A DNA stretch of 64,000 nt from NCBI RefSeq assembly GCF_029774175.1, contig NZ_CP103834.1, forward strand, positions 320,501 through 384,500, written 5' to 3'. This document shows, one piece after another, positions 32,908 through 41,425 of this stretch (its first letter is position 1; the number at the start of each line of letters is the position of its first letter). The position numbers were made by a program, and so were the translations under genes. The stretch is from Actinobacillus genomosp. 1. GTDB lineage: Bacteria > Pseudomonadota > Gammaproteobacteria > Enterobacterales > Pasteurellaceae. Below the pieces are notes generated by a model. It was not told the DNA's origin. It was given only the letters and a program-made list of their open reading frames with translations, and did no database searches.

Positions 32908-34824
32908 TTAGCCGAGCAATACCTCAAGCTGTTCTTGGCAGTCTAGCCATTCCATTTCGATTTCTTCAACGGCTTTTTTTGCTTCGATTTGCTTTGCGAG
33001 CGTTTCTGTTAGTTGCGCTTTATTTTCCGCTTCATAGATCTCGCTTGAAGCCAGTAATGCTTCGAACTGATTTAGCTTTTCACTCGCTTTTTCAAGATCT
33101 TTCTCTAACTGTGTGATCTTTTTGCGTAATGGTGCGGTTTGTTGGCGTAACTCCGCCTCTAAACGCTTCTGCTCCTTACGATTTGCCGCACTATTATCTG
33201 CTTTTTCCTCTGTACAAGCGGTCGAATTTCCCGAATTTTTTGCAGCTTCAAGCGCATTTTGCTCGTTCAGCCATTTTTGGTAATCCTCCAGATCGCCTTT
33301 AAACTCTTCCACTTTTTTATCATGTACTAGATAAAATTCATTTACCGTACTACGCAATAAATGACGATCGTGCGAAACCACTACTAGCGAGCCTTCATAA
33401 TAAGTGAGCGCATCGGTGAGTGCTTGACGCATTTCTAAATCTAAATGGTTGGTCGGTTCGTCCAACAACAGTAAATTTGGGCGTTGCCATACAATTAACG
33501 CTAACACTAAACGGGCTTTTTCTCCGCCGGAAAACGAGCCGACATTTTGTTTTACTTTGTCGCCTTTAAAATCAAAGCCTCCTAAATAATTACGCACCTC
33601 TTGTTCGGTTAGTTCCGGCGCAATTTTTTGTAAATGCCATAACGGACTTTCATCAAAGCGTAATGTATCCACTTGATGTTGAGCGAAATAACCTAATTGC
33701 ACACCTTTAGCTAATTGAATATGTCCGGTTTGCGGAGCTAATTCGCCGGCGAGTAATTTAATCAGCGTGGATTTACCCGCGCCATTTCGCCCGAGTAAAC
33801 CGATACGTGAGCCGGGCACTAAATTTAACTTAACCGATTCTAAAATGGTTTTGTCACCATAACCTGCGCTGGCTTTTTCCATCATTAATAACGGGCTTGG
33901 CAAAGCGAGCGGCGGACGGAATTCAAATTCAAACGGGCTATCCGCATAAGCCGGCGCAATCAGTTCCATTTTTTCCAATGCTTTGATACGGCTTTGTGCC
34001 TGCTTCGCTTTGGTTGCTTTGGCTTTAAAACGGTCGATAAAGCTTTGTAAATGAGCAACTTTACGTTGCTGTTGTGCATAAGCGGCATTTTGTTGCGAGA
34101 TTTTGGTTGCTCGTTGAATTTCAAATGAAGTGTAGTTACCGGTGTAATCATTTAGCTGCTGATTTTCGATATGAATCACGCGATCAATTATCGGATCAAG
34201 AAAATCTCGGTCATGGGAAATGAGCAATAGCGTACCTCGATAATTGGTCAGCCATTTTTCCAGCCAGATCACCGCATCTAAATCCAAGTGGTTAGTTGGT
34301 TCATCAAGTAACAGCAAATCAGAACGGCAGATCAACGCTTGTGCTAAATTCAAACGCATACGCCAACCGCCCGAGAATGATTTTACCGGTAAAGCAAGTT
34401 GTTCGTTAGTGAAGCCTAAACCGTTTAACAAGGTTGCTGCACGGGCTTGAATCGTCCATGCGTCAATCGTATCCAGCTGGGTGTGAATCATCGCAATTTG
34501 GTTACCATTGTTTTCTTGATTGGCTTTTTCTAATTGGCTCATTAAACCGGTATATTCGCGATCACCTTGGATTACATAATCCAATGCGGAAATTTCAAGT
34601 GCCGGTGTTTCTTGATTTACCCAAGAAATCGCCCAGTTTTTCGGCAGAGAAACATCGCCGCCTTCCGGTTGTAATTCACCTTTCACTAAAGCGAAAAGTG
34701 AAGATTTACCACAACCGTTTTTGCCGACCAGTCCAACTTTTTGACCGGTATGAATGGTGACGGAGGTATTTTCTAAAAGGACGGATTGTCCACGTTTTAA
34801 GATAAGATCGGTGAAAAAAATCAT
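32908..34824 (-). CDS. yheS: ABC-F family ATPase YheS
   Basis: YheS is a ribosome-associated ABC-F ATPase, implicated in E. coli in relieving certain translational arrests. The 638-residue protein has two ABC domains: Walker A GKNGCGKSS (about residues 34-42) with SFSGGWRMRLNLAQAL and LLLDEPTNHLDLDAVIWLEKWL, then Walker A GRNGAGKST (about 344) with SFSGGEKARLVLALI. The KATKAKQAQSRIKALEKMELIAPAYADSPFEFEF-type linker and NQETPALEISALDYVIQGDREY are YheS-specific. A C-terminal coiled coil follows (about 555-638). An uptake signal is translated in the variable linker at about residue 535 (NSTACTEE). It is divergent from the small membrane gene pair. Confidence 0.93.
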   Translation of the reverse strand: MIFFTDLILKRGQSVLLENTSVTIHTGQKVGLVGKNGCGKSSLFALVKGELQPEGGDVSLPKNWAISWVNQETPALEISALDYVIQGDREYTGLMSQLEKANQENNGNQIAMIHTQLDTIDAWTIQARAATLLNGLGFTNEQLALPVKSFSGGWRMRLNLAQALICRSDLLLLDEPTNHLDLDAVIWLEKWLTNYRGTLLLISHDRDFLDPIIDRVIHIENQQLNDYTGNYTSFEIQRATKISQQNAAYAQQQRKVAHLQSFIDRFKAKATKAKQAQSRIKALEKMELIAPAYADSPFEFEFRPPLALPSPLLMMEKASAGYGDKTILESVKLNLVPGSRIGLLGRNGAGKSTLIKLLAGELAPQTGHIQLAKGVQLGYFAQHQVDTLRFDESPLWHLQKIAPELTEQEVRNYLGGFDFKGDKVKQNVGSFSGGEKARLVLALIVWQRPNLLLLDEPTNHLDLEMRQALTDALTYYEGSLVVVSHDRHLLRSTVNEFYLVHDKKVEEFKGDLEDYQKWLNEQNALEAAKNSGNSTACTEEKADNSAANRKEQKRLEAELRQQTAPLRKKITQLEKDLEKASEKLNQFEALLASSEIYEAENKAQLTETLAKQIEAKKAVEEIEMEWLDCQEQLEVLLG

Positions 34825-34895
34825 TATAAGCGGTCTGTTTTGAGGATAAGTTTACAAAATTCAGCTATTTTACCTTATTTTATGCCGTTTGTGAG

Positions 34896-34917
34896 TTTTG
34901 CGATTTTGATCGCAAAA
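34896..34917. promoter_or_regulatory. Perfect inverted repeat upstream of the small membrane gene pair
   Basis: TTTTGCGAT / ATCGCAAAA is a perfect 9-bp stem with loop TTTG, 69 bases before the start of the 80-residue gene and 71 bases before yheS (divergent). There is no T-run on either side, so an operator or leader hairpin is likelier than a terminator. Confidence 0.55.
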
Positions 34918-34986
34918 TAGCACCAAAATACTGGCGTTTTATTCATCTTCTTTTTACATTTTTCACGATGAAAAAAAGGAGAAATT

Positions 34987-35229
34987 ATGTGGAATTTATT
35001 TTGCTTCCCAACTAAAAAAGAAACGATAGAAGCTTGGGCGAGAATGTTGGAAGATTTTGCTAAAGTTGCTGTTTTAGCTATTCCTGTATTACTTTTCGGA
35101 AAAGAGGGATTTATATTCAAAAGCATAAATGCAGTAGTCTTGCTTTTTATTGCTTATTGGTGTCTAATCGTAGCCAAGGTTATCCGTGAGAGAATACGTG
35201 AATTATCAATAATAGAGGAGGATAAGTGA
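34987..35229 (+). CDS. Small inner-membrane protein, function unknown (80 aa)
   Basis: I do not recognise this protein. It has a strong ribosome-binding site (AAAAGGAG, five bases before the ATG), so translation is well supported. The sequence begins with an amphipathic N terminus containing TKKETIEAWARMLEDFAKV. Two hydrophobic segments follow (about residues 25-40, VAVLAIPVLLFG, and 48-64, AVVLLFIAYWCLIVA) and a highly charged tail ends it (KVIRERIRELSIIEEDK). Its stop overlaps the start of a second tiny gene (TGATG), so the two are translationally coupled. An inverted repeat lies upstream. Phage or plasmid origin is possible; nothing in the neighbours says what it does. Confidence 0.7.
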   Translation: MWNLFCFPTKKETIEAWARMLEDFAKVAVLAIPVLLFGKEGFIFKSINAVVLLFIAYWCLIVAKVIRERIRELSIIEEDK

Positions 35230-35345
35230 TGAATTATGAATTTATTGGTTTATTATTAATTGCAAGTTGTGCGCTTATCTATTTTAGCCACTATTTAAAA
35301 AAAGAAGCGGAGAGAATCTCTAAACTTAGAGAACAATCAAAGTAG
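35229..35345 (+). CDS. Very small single-pass membrane protein (38 aa), coupled to the preceding gene
   Basis: This 38-residue frame begins at an ATG that overlaps the previous stop codon (TGATG). It reads MNYEFIGLLLIASCALIYF, a single hydrophobic segment at about residues 5-20, followed by a Lys/Arg/Glu tail (HYLKKEAERISKLREQSK). The ribosome-binding site GGAGGAT lies within the end of the upstream gene, the normal arrangement for coupling. A good hairpin terminator follows 15 bases later. The function is unknown. CydX-like or Kdp-like small subunits have similar architecture, but no specific resemblance is visible. Confidence 0.65.
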   Translation: MNYEFIGLLLIASCALIYFSHYLKKEAERISKLREQSK

Positions 35346-35360
35346 CAATAGATATTTTTA

Positions 35361-35382
35361 AAAGGGCGTATTTACGCCCTTT
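35361..35382 (+). terminator. Terminator after the small membrane gene pair
   Basis: AAAGGGCGT / ACGCCCTTT, a perfect 9-bp stem with a 4-nt loop, ends with TTATCGTTTT. It makes the two tiny genes a self-contained transcription unit upstream of moeA. Confidence 0.85.
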
Positions 35383-35418
35383 ATCGTTTTATACATTTTA
35401 AGGTACTTATAAATAGTT

Positions 35419-36660
35419 ATGGCATTACTTCCTTTATCCGAAGCGTTAGCCAATATGTTGGAACGCTTACCTTCCCCGACTAAAATCGAAAATTTACCGC
35501 TAAATCAATGTGCCAATCGTATTTTGGCAGAAGATATTTTTTCCCCGATTAACGTGCCTAGTTTTGATAATTCCGCAATGGATGGCTATGCGTGTCGTTT
35601 AGCGGATCTTGCTCAATTTGAATACTTAACCGTTGCCGGTAAATCTTTTGCCGGTAATCCGTTTAACGGCGAAGTAAAAGCCGGCGAATGTGTTCGCATT
35701 ATGACTGGGGCGATGGTGCCGGCAGACTGTGATGTAGTGGTGATGCAAGAAGAAGCGGAAGTAGAGACACTTACAAGCGGTCAAATTTTAGTGAAATTTT
35801 GCAAAATGCCGAAGCTTGGGCAAAACATTCGCCGAATCGGTGAAGATGTAAAACAAGATGCATCGGTATTGGCAAAAGGCAGTTTATTAAATGTAACCAC
35901 TTTGCCGTTGTTAGCTTCGTTAGGTATTGCGCAAGTGCCGGTATTTAGCCGTTTAAAAGTGGCGATTCTTTCCACCGGCGATGAATTAACTTCGGTTGGT
36001 CAGCTGCTAGAACAAGGTAAAATTTATGATACCAATCGTTTTGCGGTGCGTTTAATGTTAGAAAAACTGAATTGTGAGATTTTGGATTTTGGTATTTTAC
36101 CGGATGAGCCTGCGGTGTTTGAACAAACATTCACTCAAGCGCAACAGCAAGCGGACGTATTAATTACCAGCGGCGGTGTGTCGGTCGGTGAAGCGGATTT
36201 CACCAAAGAGGTGTTAGAAAAACTGGGTGAAATCGGTTTTTGGAAAATTGCGATGAAACCGGGCAAACCGTTTGCTTTCGGTAAATTGCAACACGCTTGG
36301 TTCTTCGGTTTACCGGGTAATCCGGTTTCCGCTTTAGTCACCTTTTACCAACTGGTGCAACCAGCATTAGCTAAATTAGCCGGTGTAAATGCCGAACGCA
36401 TCGCAAATCTTACCCAAAATTTAACCGCTATAGCGGATACGAATTTGAAAAAAATGGTGGGACGACAAGATTTCCAACGCGGTTTCTATTATGTGAATCA
36501 ACAGGGCGAAGTAGCGGTTCGTCCGGTCGGTTCGCAAGGTTCGCATATTTTCAGTGCCTTTTACGAAAGTAATTGCTTTATCGTATTAGAAGCGGAACGA
36601 GGCAATGTGAATGCCGGTGAAAAAGTGACGATTCAGCCGTTTAACAGTTTATTGAGATAG
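35419..36660 (+). CDS. moeA: Molybdopterin molybdenumtransferase MoeA
   Basis: MoeA inserts molybdate into adenylated molybdopterin, the last step of molybdenum cofactor formation. The 413-residue protein has the MoeA order: an N-terminal domain with FDNSAMDGYACR (about residues 52-63), IMTGAMVPADCDVVVMQEEA (about 95-114), an MPT-binding domain (about 175-325) with STGDELTSVGQ, TSGGVSVGEADF and MKPGKPFAFG, and a C-terminal domain. An uptake signal is translated near residue 119 (TSGQILVKF). It is directly followed by moeB, with a gap of nine bases or less, so the two form a cofactor operon. Confidence 0.96.
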   Translation: MALLPLSEALANMLERLPSPTKIENLPLNQCANRILAEDIFSPINVPSFDNSAMDGYACRLADLAQFEYLTVAGKSFAGNPFNGEVKAGECVRIMTGAMVPADCDVVVMQEEAEVETLTSGQILVKFCKMPKLGQNIRRIGEDVKQDASVLAKGSLLNVTTLPLLASLGIAQVPVFSRLKVAILSTGDELTSVGQLLEQGKIYDTNRFAVRLMLEKLNCEILDFGILPDEPAVFEQTFTQAQQQADVLITSGGVSVGEADFTKEVLEKLGEIGFWKIAMKPGKPFAFGKLQHAWFFGLPGNPVSALVTFYQLVQPALAKLAGVNAERIANLTQNLTAIADTNLKKMVGRQDFQRGFYYVNQQGEVAVRPVGSQGSHIFSAFYESNCFIVLEAERGNVNAGEKVTIQPFNSLLR

Positions 36661-36669
36661 TGAGTGAAT

Positions 36670-37416
36670 ATGGAACTTAGCGATCAGGAAATGTTGCGCT
36701 ATAACCGTCAAATTATTTTAAAAAGTGTGGATTTTGACGGACAAGAAAAGCTAAAAGCCAGCCGTGTATTGATTGTCGGGCTGGGCGGCTTGGGTTGTAG
36801 TGCCGCGCAATATTTAGCTTCAGCCGGTGTCGGGCATTTGATCTTGGTTGATTTTGATGAGGTCTCATTATCCAATTTACAGCGCCAAATTTTGCATACG
36901 GATGCCAATATCGGTCAGCCTAAAGTGGAATCGGCAAAAATGCGTTTAAGCCAAATCAATCCGCATATTAATCTTGAAGCGGTTAATAAACAATGTAGTG
37001 ATGCCGAATTTGCCGAGTTGATTGAGCGAGTGGATTTAGTGGTGGACTGTACCGATAATGTTACGGTGAGAAATCAGCTGAATTTACAATGTTTTGCGCA
37101 AAAAAGACCGCTTGTTTCCGGCTCGGCAATTCGCTTTGAAGGGCAAATTTCAGTCTTTACTTATGCGGAAAACGAGCCTTGTTATAGCTGTTTGAGTCAA
37201 TTATTCGGTGACGGCACTTTAAGCTGTGTGGAAGCCGGCGTGATTGCACCGATTGTCGGTGTGGTCGGCAGTTTGCAGGCGTTGGAAGCGATTAAATTAT
37301 TGTTGAATATCGGCAAAAGTCTCTCCGGAAAATTATTGATGATTGACGGCTTACATTTTTCAGTAAGGGAAATGAAGCTACCAAAACTTCAAAATTGTGA
37401 GATTTGTTGTGGATAG
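36670..37416 (+). CDS. moeB: Molybdopterin-synthase adenylyltransferase MoeB
   Basis: MoeB adenylates the C terminus of MoaD so that it can receive sulfur. I use the ATG at 36670 (MELSDQEMLRYNRQI); an in-frame GTG at 36664 would add two residues. The 248-residue E1-like protein has GLGGLGCSAAQYLASAGVG (about residues 36-54), DFDEVSLSNLQRQ (about 58-70), DCTDNVTVRNQLN (about 126-138), and two CxxC zinc pairs (CYSC at about 170 and CEIC near the C terminus). The zinc site and NRQI start separate it from TcdA upstream in the window. The moeA-moeB order matches E. coli. Confidence 0.95.
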   Translation: MELSDQEMLRYNRQIILKSVDFDGQEKLKASRVLIVGLGGLGCSAAQYLASAGVGHLILVDFDEVSLSNLQRQILHTDANIGQPKVESAKMRLSQINPHINLEAVNKQCSDAEFAELIERVDLVVDCTDNVTVRNQLNLQCFAQKRPLVSGSAIRFEGQISVFTYAENEPCYSCLSQLFGDGTLSCVEAGVIAPIVGVVGSLQALEAIKLLLNIGKSLSGKLLMIDGLHFSVREMKLPKLQNCEICCG

Positions 37417-37466
37417 AAAGGTAATGTTCAAGAATTGAAAAGAATTGACAAGTTAGGTTATAGCGT

Positions 37467-37495
37467 TTGACGCTAAAACGGTTTAGCGATATTAT
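37467..37495 (+). promoter_or_regulatory. Sigma-70 promoter of tRNA-Asn
   Basis: TTGACG (37467-37472) and TATTAT (37490-37495) are separated by exactly 17 bases, with the expected start near 37502, nine bases before the tRNA. The TTGACG hexamer is part of a TAGCG/CGCTA mini-palindrome. Confidence 0.8.
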
Positions 37496-37510
37496 TTTTT
37501 TCCGAAATGT

Positions 37511-37586
37511 TCCTCCTTAGTTCAGTCGGTAGAACGGTGGACTGTTAATCCATATGTCGCAGGTTCGAGTCCCGCAGGAGGAGCCA
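37511..37586 (+). tRNA. tRNA-Asn (anticodon GTT)
   Basis: The 76-base sequence folds as a canonical tRNA: a 7-bp acceptor stem (TCCTCCT / AGGAGGA), D-arm with TTAGTTCAGTCGGTAGAA, anticodon loop GACTGTTAATCC (GTT, Asn), T-arm GGTTCGAGTCCCG and encoded CCA end. It closely matches E. coli tRNA-Asn. It has its own promoter and terminator. No integrase or duplicated 3' end is seen nearby, so it is not an occupied attachment site in this window. Confidence 0.97.
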
Positions 37587-37680
37587 CTAATTTCCTTTAG
37601 TTTTGCTTTTGTTCTTGTTTTATTTGTCTCCTTTTATAAAACAGTGATTCATACCTCCAGAATTAGAACAAAAGAATTTG

Positions 37681-37712
37681 CCCCGTAGGTTTTCTACGGG
37701 GTTTCTTTTTTT
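37681..37712 (+). terminator. Terminator after tRNA-Asn
   Basis: CCCCGTAG / CTACGGGG, an 8-bp GC-rich stem with a 5-nt loop, is followed by a nearly uninterrupted T-run. It lies about 95 bases after the tRNA and faces the convergent ppx gene. Confidence 0.9.
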
Positions 37713-37742
37713 CTATGCCTTTCTCAAATTGAAACTGATTGA

Positions 37743-39260
37743 CTATCTATAATTAAATTGAATTCCAATCGTTTTTAATGTCATTTGTTCTTCCGCTAAA
37801 TCATTCAACACTAACGGATTGCGTTCCAGATAATCTTTTTCAAATTCTAATGTCCAATTTTCTCCGCCGTGATTGACGTGTAAAGTATAGTTATCAGTAA
37901 GTTCCGCCGCTTGACGAGAACGATTGATAATTACGGCTAAGCGCAATAGTACGATTAAGGCAAGCATATCCTTTTTATGGAATGAGCCGTCTTTAGGTAA
38001 ATTTAACGCTTTGAAAGACTTAATGTGAAAGCGGACTAAATTAACTAAAAGCTGTTTTTGTTCCAGTGCAAAACCGGGTAAATCCAAACTTTTTAACATA
38101 TAAGCGGAATGTTTTTGTACTTTGCTATGATTTAGTACTAATCCGATTTCATGTAATTGGGCGGCGGAGGATAAGATTCGAAGCATTTCGTCGAATTGTT
38201 CCGGATGATGCCAACGCTCGTATGCTTTAGCCAATACTTCAGCGGTATGATTGACGCGAGTGGCTTGGGATCGATCAATTGCAAAGTTTTTCATTAAGCT
38301 GTTTACCGTACGTTGGCGGATATCGTCCACTTGAAAACTTTGTTCTAAGCCGTACATTACCCCTTCGCGTAACGCACCGTCGGAATAACGCATTTGCTCA
38401 ATACCAAAGGTTTCGAATACCGCACTTAAAATAGCCAATCCCGGTAAAAATAAGGCGATGCGATCGTCTTCCAATCCATCGATCTTAAGTTTATCCAAAC
38501 TGTCAAATTTTAAGACTTGTTCAATAATTTTTTGCAAATGTTCGGCGGTAATCACATCGCTATGGTAATTAGCTTGCACCACTTGGCTGATAGCTTTAAT
38601 CGTACCGGATGAACCTAACACGGCTTGCCAACCTAAGTTACGGTAATCCCAAGCCAAATCTTCAATTTTTGCTAAAGCGGCTTTTTGCGCTTTCTGAAAT
38701 TGTTTTTCATTAATTTTGTCAGTTTTAAAGAATGCTTTAGCAAAACTCACACATCCCATATGGCGACTTTCACAGCGTAATGAGGTAAAGCCATCGCCAA
38801 TAATCATTTCTGTCGAGCCACCGCCGATATCCACTACCATTTTGCGACCGTTTTCCGGTTGGGTGTGAGAAACGCCCGAATAAATCAATTCGGCTTCTTC
38901 TTGACCGGAAATTACTTGAATAGGGAAAGGATAAACCGCTTTGGCGGCTTTTAAAAAATCCTGATTATTAACGGCTGTTCTAAGCGTATAGGTGGCTACA
39001 GTACGTACATTTTCAACCGGAATCCCCTGAAGACGTTCGGCAAATAGTGCTAAGCAATCTACGCCTCGTTGAATTGAGACCTGATTTAAATGATTGTTGT
39101 TATCTAATCCGTTCGCGAGCTGTACACGTTGCTTTAAACGAGATAATACTTGAATTGATCCATTAACAATACGGACAATCATCATATGAAAACTATTGGA
39201 ACCTAAATCTACGGCGGCAAAGTGTGCTAGGTTTTCAGCCGGTTTTTCTGTGTTCATCAT
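37743..39260 (-). CDS. ppx: Exopolyphosphatase (Ppx/GppA family)
   Basis: The enzyme degrades inorganic polyphosphate or converts pppGpp to ppGpp. Ppx and GppA cannot be separated by motif alone, but ppk1 directly upstream favours Ppx. The 505-residue protein is an actin-fold ATPase-like phosphatase with DLGSNSFHMMIVR (about residues 18-30), SGQEEAELIYSGV (about 117-129), VVDIGGGSTEMIIG (about 142-155) and a C-terminal HD-like helical domain (about 315-505, LHEIGLVLNHSKVQKHSAYML). The ATG at 39260 comes ten bases after the ppk1 stop, so the two are co-transcribed. Confidence 0.9.
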   Translation of the reverse strand: MMNTEKPAENLAHFAAVDLGSNSFHMMIVRIVNGSIQVLSRLKQRVQLANGLDNNNHLNQVSIQRGVDCLALFAERLQGIPVENVRTVATYTLRTAVNNQDFLKAAKAVYPFPIQVISGQEEAELIYSGVSHTQPENGRKMVVDIGGGSTEMIIGDGFTSLRCESRHMGCVSFAKAFFKTDKINEKQFQKAQKAALAKIEDLAWDYRNLGWQAVLGSSGTIKAISQVVQANYHSDVITAEHLQKIIEQVLKFDSLDKLKIDGLEDDRIALFLPGLAILSAVFETFGIEQMRYSDGALREGVMYGLEQSFQVDDIRQRTVNSLMKNFAIDRSQATRVNHTAEVLAKAYERWHHPEQFDEMLRILSSAAQLHEIGLVLNHSKVQKHSAYMLKSLDLPGFALEQKQLLVNLVRFHIKSFKALNLPKDGSFHKKDMLALIVLLRLAVIINRSRQAAELTDNYTLHVNHGGENWTLEFEKDYLERNPLVLNDLAEEQMTLKTIGIQFNYR

Positions 39261-39270
39261 AACTCCCTAA

Positions 39271-41361
39271 TTACTTTTTAGTGTTGGCTTTATTTGCTAA
39301 ATATTCATAAATGGCAATCTGAGAACGACAAATCGGCTTGTCATTATGAACATATTCGTTTTTTTCGTTCGCATCAATAATACGAGCTTTTACATTATCC
39401 GCAAGTTGGATATTCAAGATATCGATCACACATTGTTTTGCGTGAGCGTCATATAACGGCGTACCTACTTCAATGCGGCGGTCTAAGTTACGAGTCATCA
39501 AATCTGCGGATGAAATATATACGTCCGGATCGCCTTCATTTTCAAAATAATAAACGCGAGGGTGTTCTAAGAATCGATCTACGATACTGATAATATGAAT
39601 ATTTTCACTCAGATTTTTCATTCCGGCACGTAATGCGCACATACCTCGAATAATCATTTTTATCGTTACACCGGCTTGGCTGGCTTCGTACAGTAAATCA
39701 ATAATTTCCTGATCGACCAAATTATTGATTTTAAAAATCATACCGCTTTTTTTGCCGTCTTTCGCATTTTTGATTTCTCGTCTTATCAATTCCGTTAAGT
39801 TTTTACGAACATTTACCGGAGAAACCAATAAATGATCAAACTTAATCGGATTAAAAGGCATTTCAATAAAACGGAAAACGTTTTTAACTTCTTTGGTAAT
39901 TTTCGGGTTCTTCGTCAGTAGAGCAAAATCCGTATAAATTTTTGCGGTATTTTCATGGAAATTTCCTGTGCCTACGTGTGCGTATTCCATTAAATTGCCC
40001 TCTTCCATACGGCTGATTAAAAAGAGCTTGGAATGGATTTTAAAACCCGGCGATGAAAATACTACTTTGATATTATTATCGGTAAGCATTTTAGCCCAAT
40101 GTATGTTCGCTTCTTCATCAAAACGAGCTTGTAATTCAATAATTACCGTAACCTTTTTACCGTTATTCGCCGCATTAATTAACGCTTGGATAATACGTGA
40201 GCGGGAAGCTACACGATATAAATTGATTTTTATCGAGATAACATTCGGATCAAACGAAACTTGGCGAAATAATTCACAAATCGCATCAAAACTATGGTAC
40301 GGATAATAAAGCAAAATATCTCGTTTACTGATTGCATCTAAAATCGGGTAGCCTTCTTTAATTTGCGGATGACGAATCGGCGGTAACGGCGTATTGAGTA
40401 GTTCTTTTTTGCCGAGATCCGGAAATTGCAGTAGATGTTTGAAACTCAAATAACGTTCACCGGCCTCGATAGAGTCTAAATTACTCATATTCAAGCGTTC
40501 TTTGAGGAGTTTTAACAAATCTTTCGGCATTGTTTTTTCGTATAAAAATCGAACCGGTTGGGCGGCAATACGTTGTTTCAAGCTGGAAGACATTAACTCC
40601 AATAAACTATATTCCACCTCGGTAACCAAATCATATTCCGCATCGCGCGTCATACGAATGGAATAGACGGTAATTTCATCATAGTCAAAAGCGGAATTTG
40701 AGAAGATTTCATCCACACAAAAACGAATAATATTATCTAATAAAATAATGCGCTGATGGCGTTTGTAACGTTCTTTCGGCAATACGACAAAACGGGACAG
40801 TTTATATGAGGGAATCGGCAGCACAGCTAATTGGGAGGTTTTTTTGTTTTTCTTAAGTTCGACAATCAGGTTTGAATTGTGTGCGTTTAAAGATGCGGAT
40901 AAATCAATTTCTTCATTTAAAATAATCGGAAAAATTTGTTGCTTAATTTCTTTTCGAAAATAGTCTTTCAACCAATCTTGGTGAAAAGTAGAAAGTTGGC
41001 TTTCATTAATTAAGAAGATTTGATGTTTTGCCAGGCGTAACATTAAACGATTATATAATTCCTCGAATTTTTCGTTTAACTGTTCCGTACGCTTTTGGAT
41101 TTTCTTTAAATGAGATCGAATCTGCTTGGCGGGTAAAGACTCTTGTTTACGAATGATCAGTAATTGGTGTTTTAAATTGGCAAAGCGAACTTGATAAAAT
41201 TCATCCAGATTAGAGGCGAAGATTCCTAAAAAACGAATACGTTCCAATAGCGGATTGCTTTCATCCGCCGCTTCTTGCAAAACACGCTCATTAAATGCCA
41301 ACCAGCTTAATTCTTTTGCTGTATATCTTGCTTCTTTATGTTTATTTTTGAAAACTAACAT
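39271..41361 (-). CDS. ppk1: Polyphosphate kinase 1
   Basis: Ppk1 makes long-chain polyphosphate from ATP at the membrane. The 696-residue protein has the family order: an N-terminal helical domain (ELSWLAFNERVLQEA, about residues 18-32), a head domain (about 110-320) and two PLD-like catalytic domains. The autophosphorylated histidine lies in FKIHSKLFLI (about residue 435), with a second conserved histidine near FLEHPRVYYF (about residue 590). It is upstream of ppx on the minus strand, ten bases apart. Its ribosome-binding site AGGAC lies in one arm of an 8-bp inverted repeat, so translation may be gated by RNA structure. Confidence 0.96.
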   Translation of the reverse strand: MLVFKNKHKEARYTAKELSWLAFNERVLQEAADESNPLLERIRFLGIFASNLDEFYQVRFANLKHQLLIIRKQESLPAKQIRSHLKKIQKRTEQLNEKFEELYNRLMLRLAKHQIFLINESQLSTFHQDWLKDYFRKEIKQQIFPIILNEEIDLSASLNAHNSNLIVELKKNKKTSQLAVLPIPSYKLSRFVVLPKERYKRHQRIILLDNIIRFCVDEIFSNSAFDYDEITVYSIRMTRDAEYDLVTEVEYSLLELMSSSLKQRIAAQPVRFLYEKTMPKDLLKLLKERLNMSNLDSIEAGERYLSFKHLLQFPDLGKKELLNTPLPPIRHPQIKEGYPILDAISKRDILLYYPYHSFDAICELFRQVSFDPNVISIKINLYRVASRSRIIQALINAANNGKKVTVIIELQARFDEEANIHWAKMLTDNNIKVVFSSPGFKIHSKLFLISRMEEGNLMEYAHVGTGNFHENTAKIYTDFALLTKNPKITKEVKNVFRFIEMPFNPIKFDHLLVSPVNVRKNLTELIRREIKNAKDGKKSGMIFKINNLVDQEIIDLLYEASQAGVTIKMIIRGMCALRAGMKNLSENIHIISIVDRFLEHPRVYYFENEGDPDVYISSADLMTRNLDRRIEVGTPLYDAHAKQCVIDILNIQLADNVKARIIDANEKNEYVHNDKPICRSQIAIYEYLANKANTKK

Positions 41362-41365
41362 TAAG

Positions 41366-41399
41366 TGTCCTCATTAAATATATTCATTTTTTGAGGACA
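41366..41399 (-). promoter_or_regulatory. Inverted repeat that pairs the ppk1 ribosome-binding site
   Basis: On the minus strand TGTCCTCA and TGAGGACA form an 8-bp stem around an 18-base loop. The GAGGA of the right arm is the ppk1 Shine-Dalgarno sequence, five bases before the ATG at 41361. Closing the stem would hide it. Whether the hairpin forms in vivo is not known from sequence. Confidence 0.55.
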
Positions 41400-41425
41400 T
41401 TATTCTGACAAAAACTTATGACAGT

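Noticed and set aside
37460..37475. TAGCG/CGCTA hairpin as the moeB terminator
   Set aside because: It has no T-run and overlaps the -35 of the tRNA promoter.
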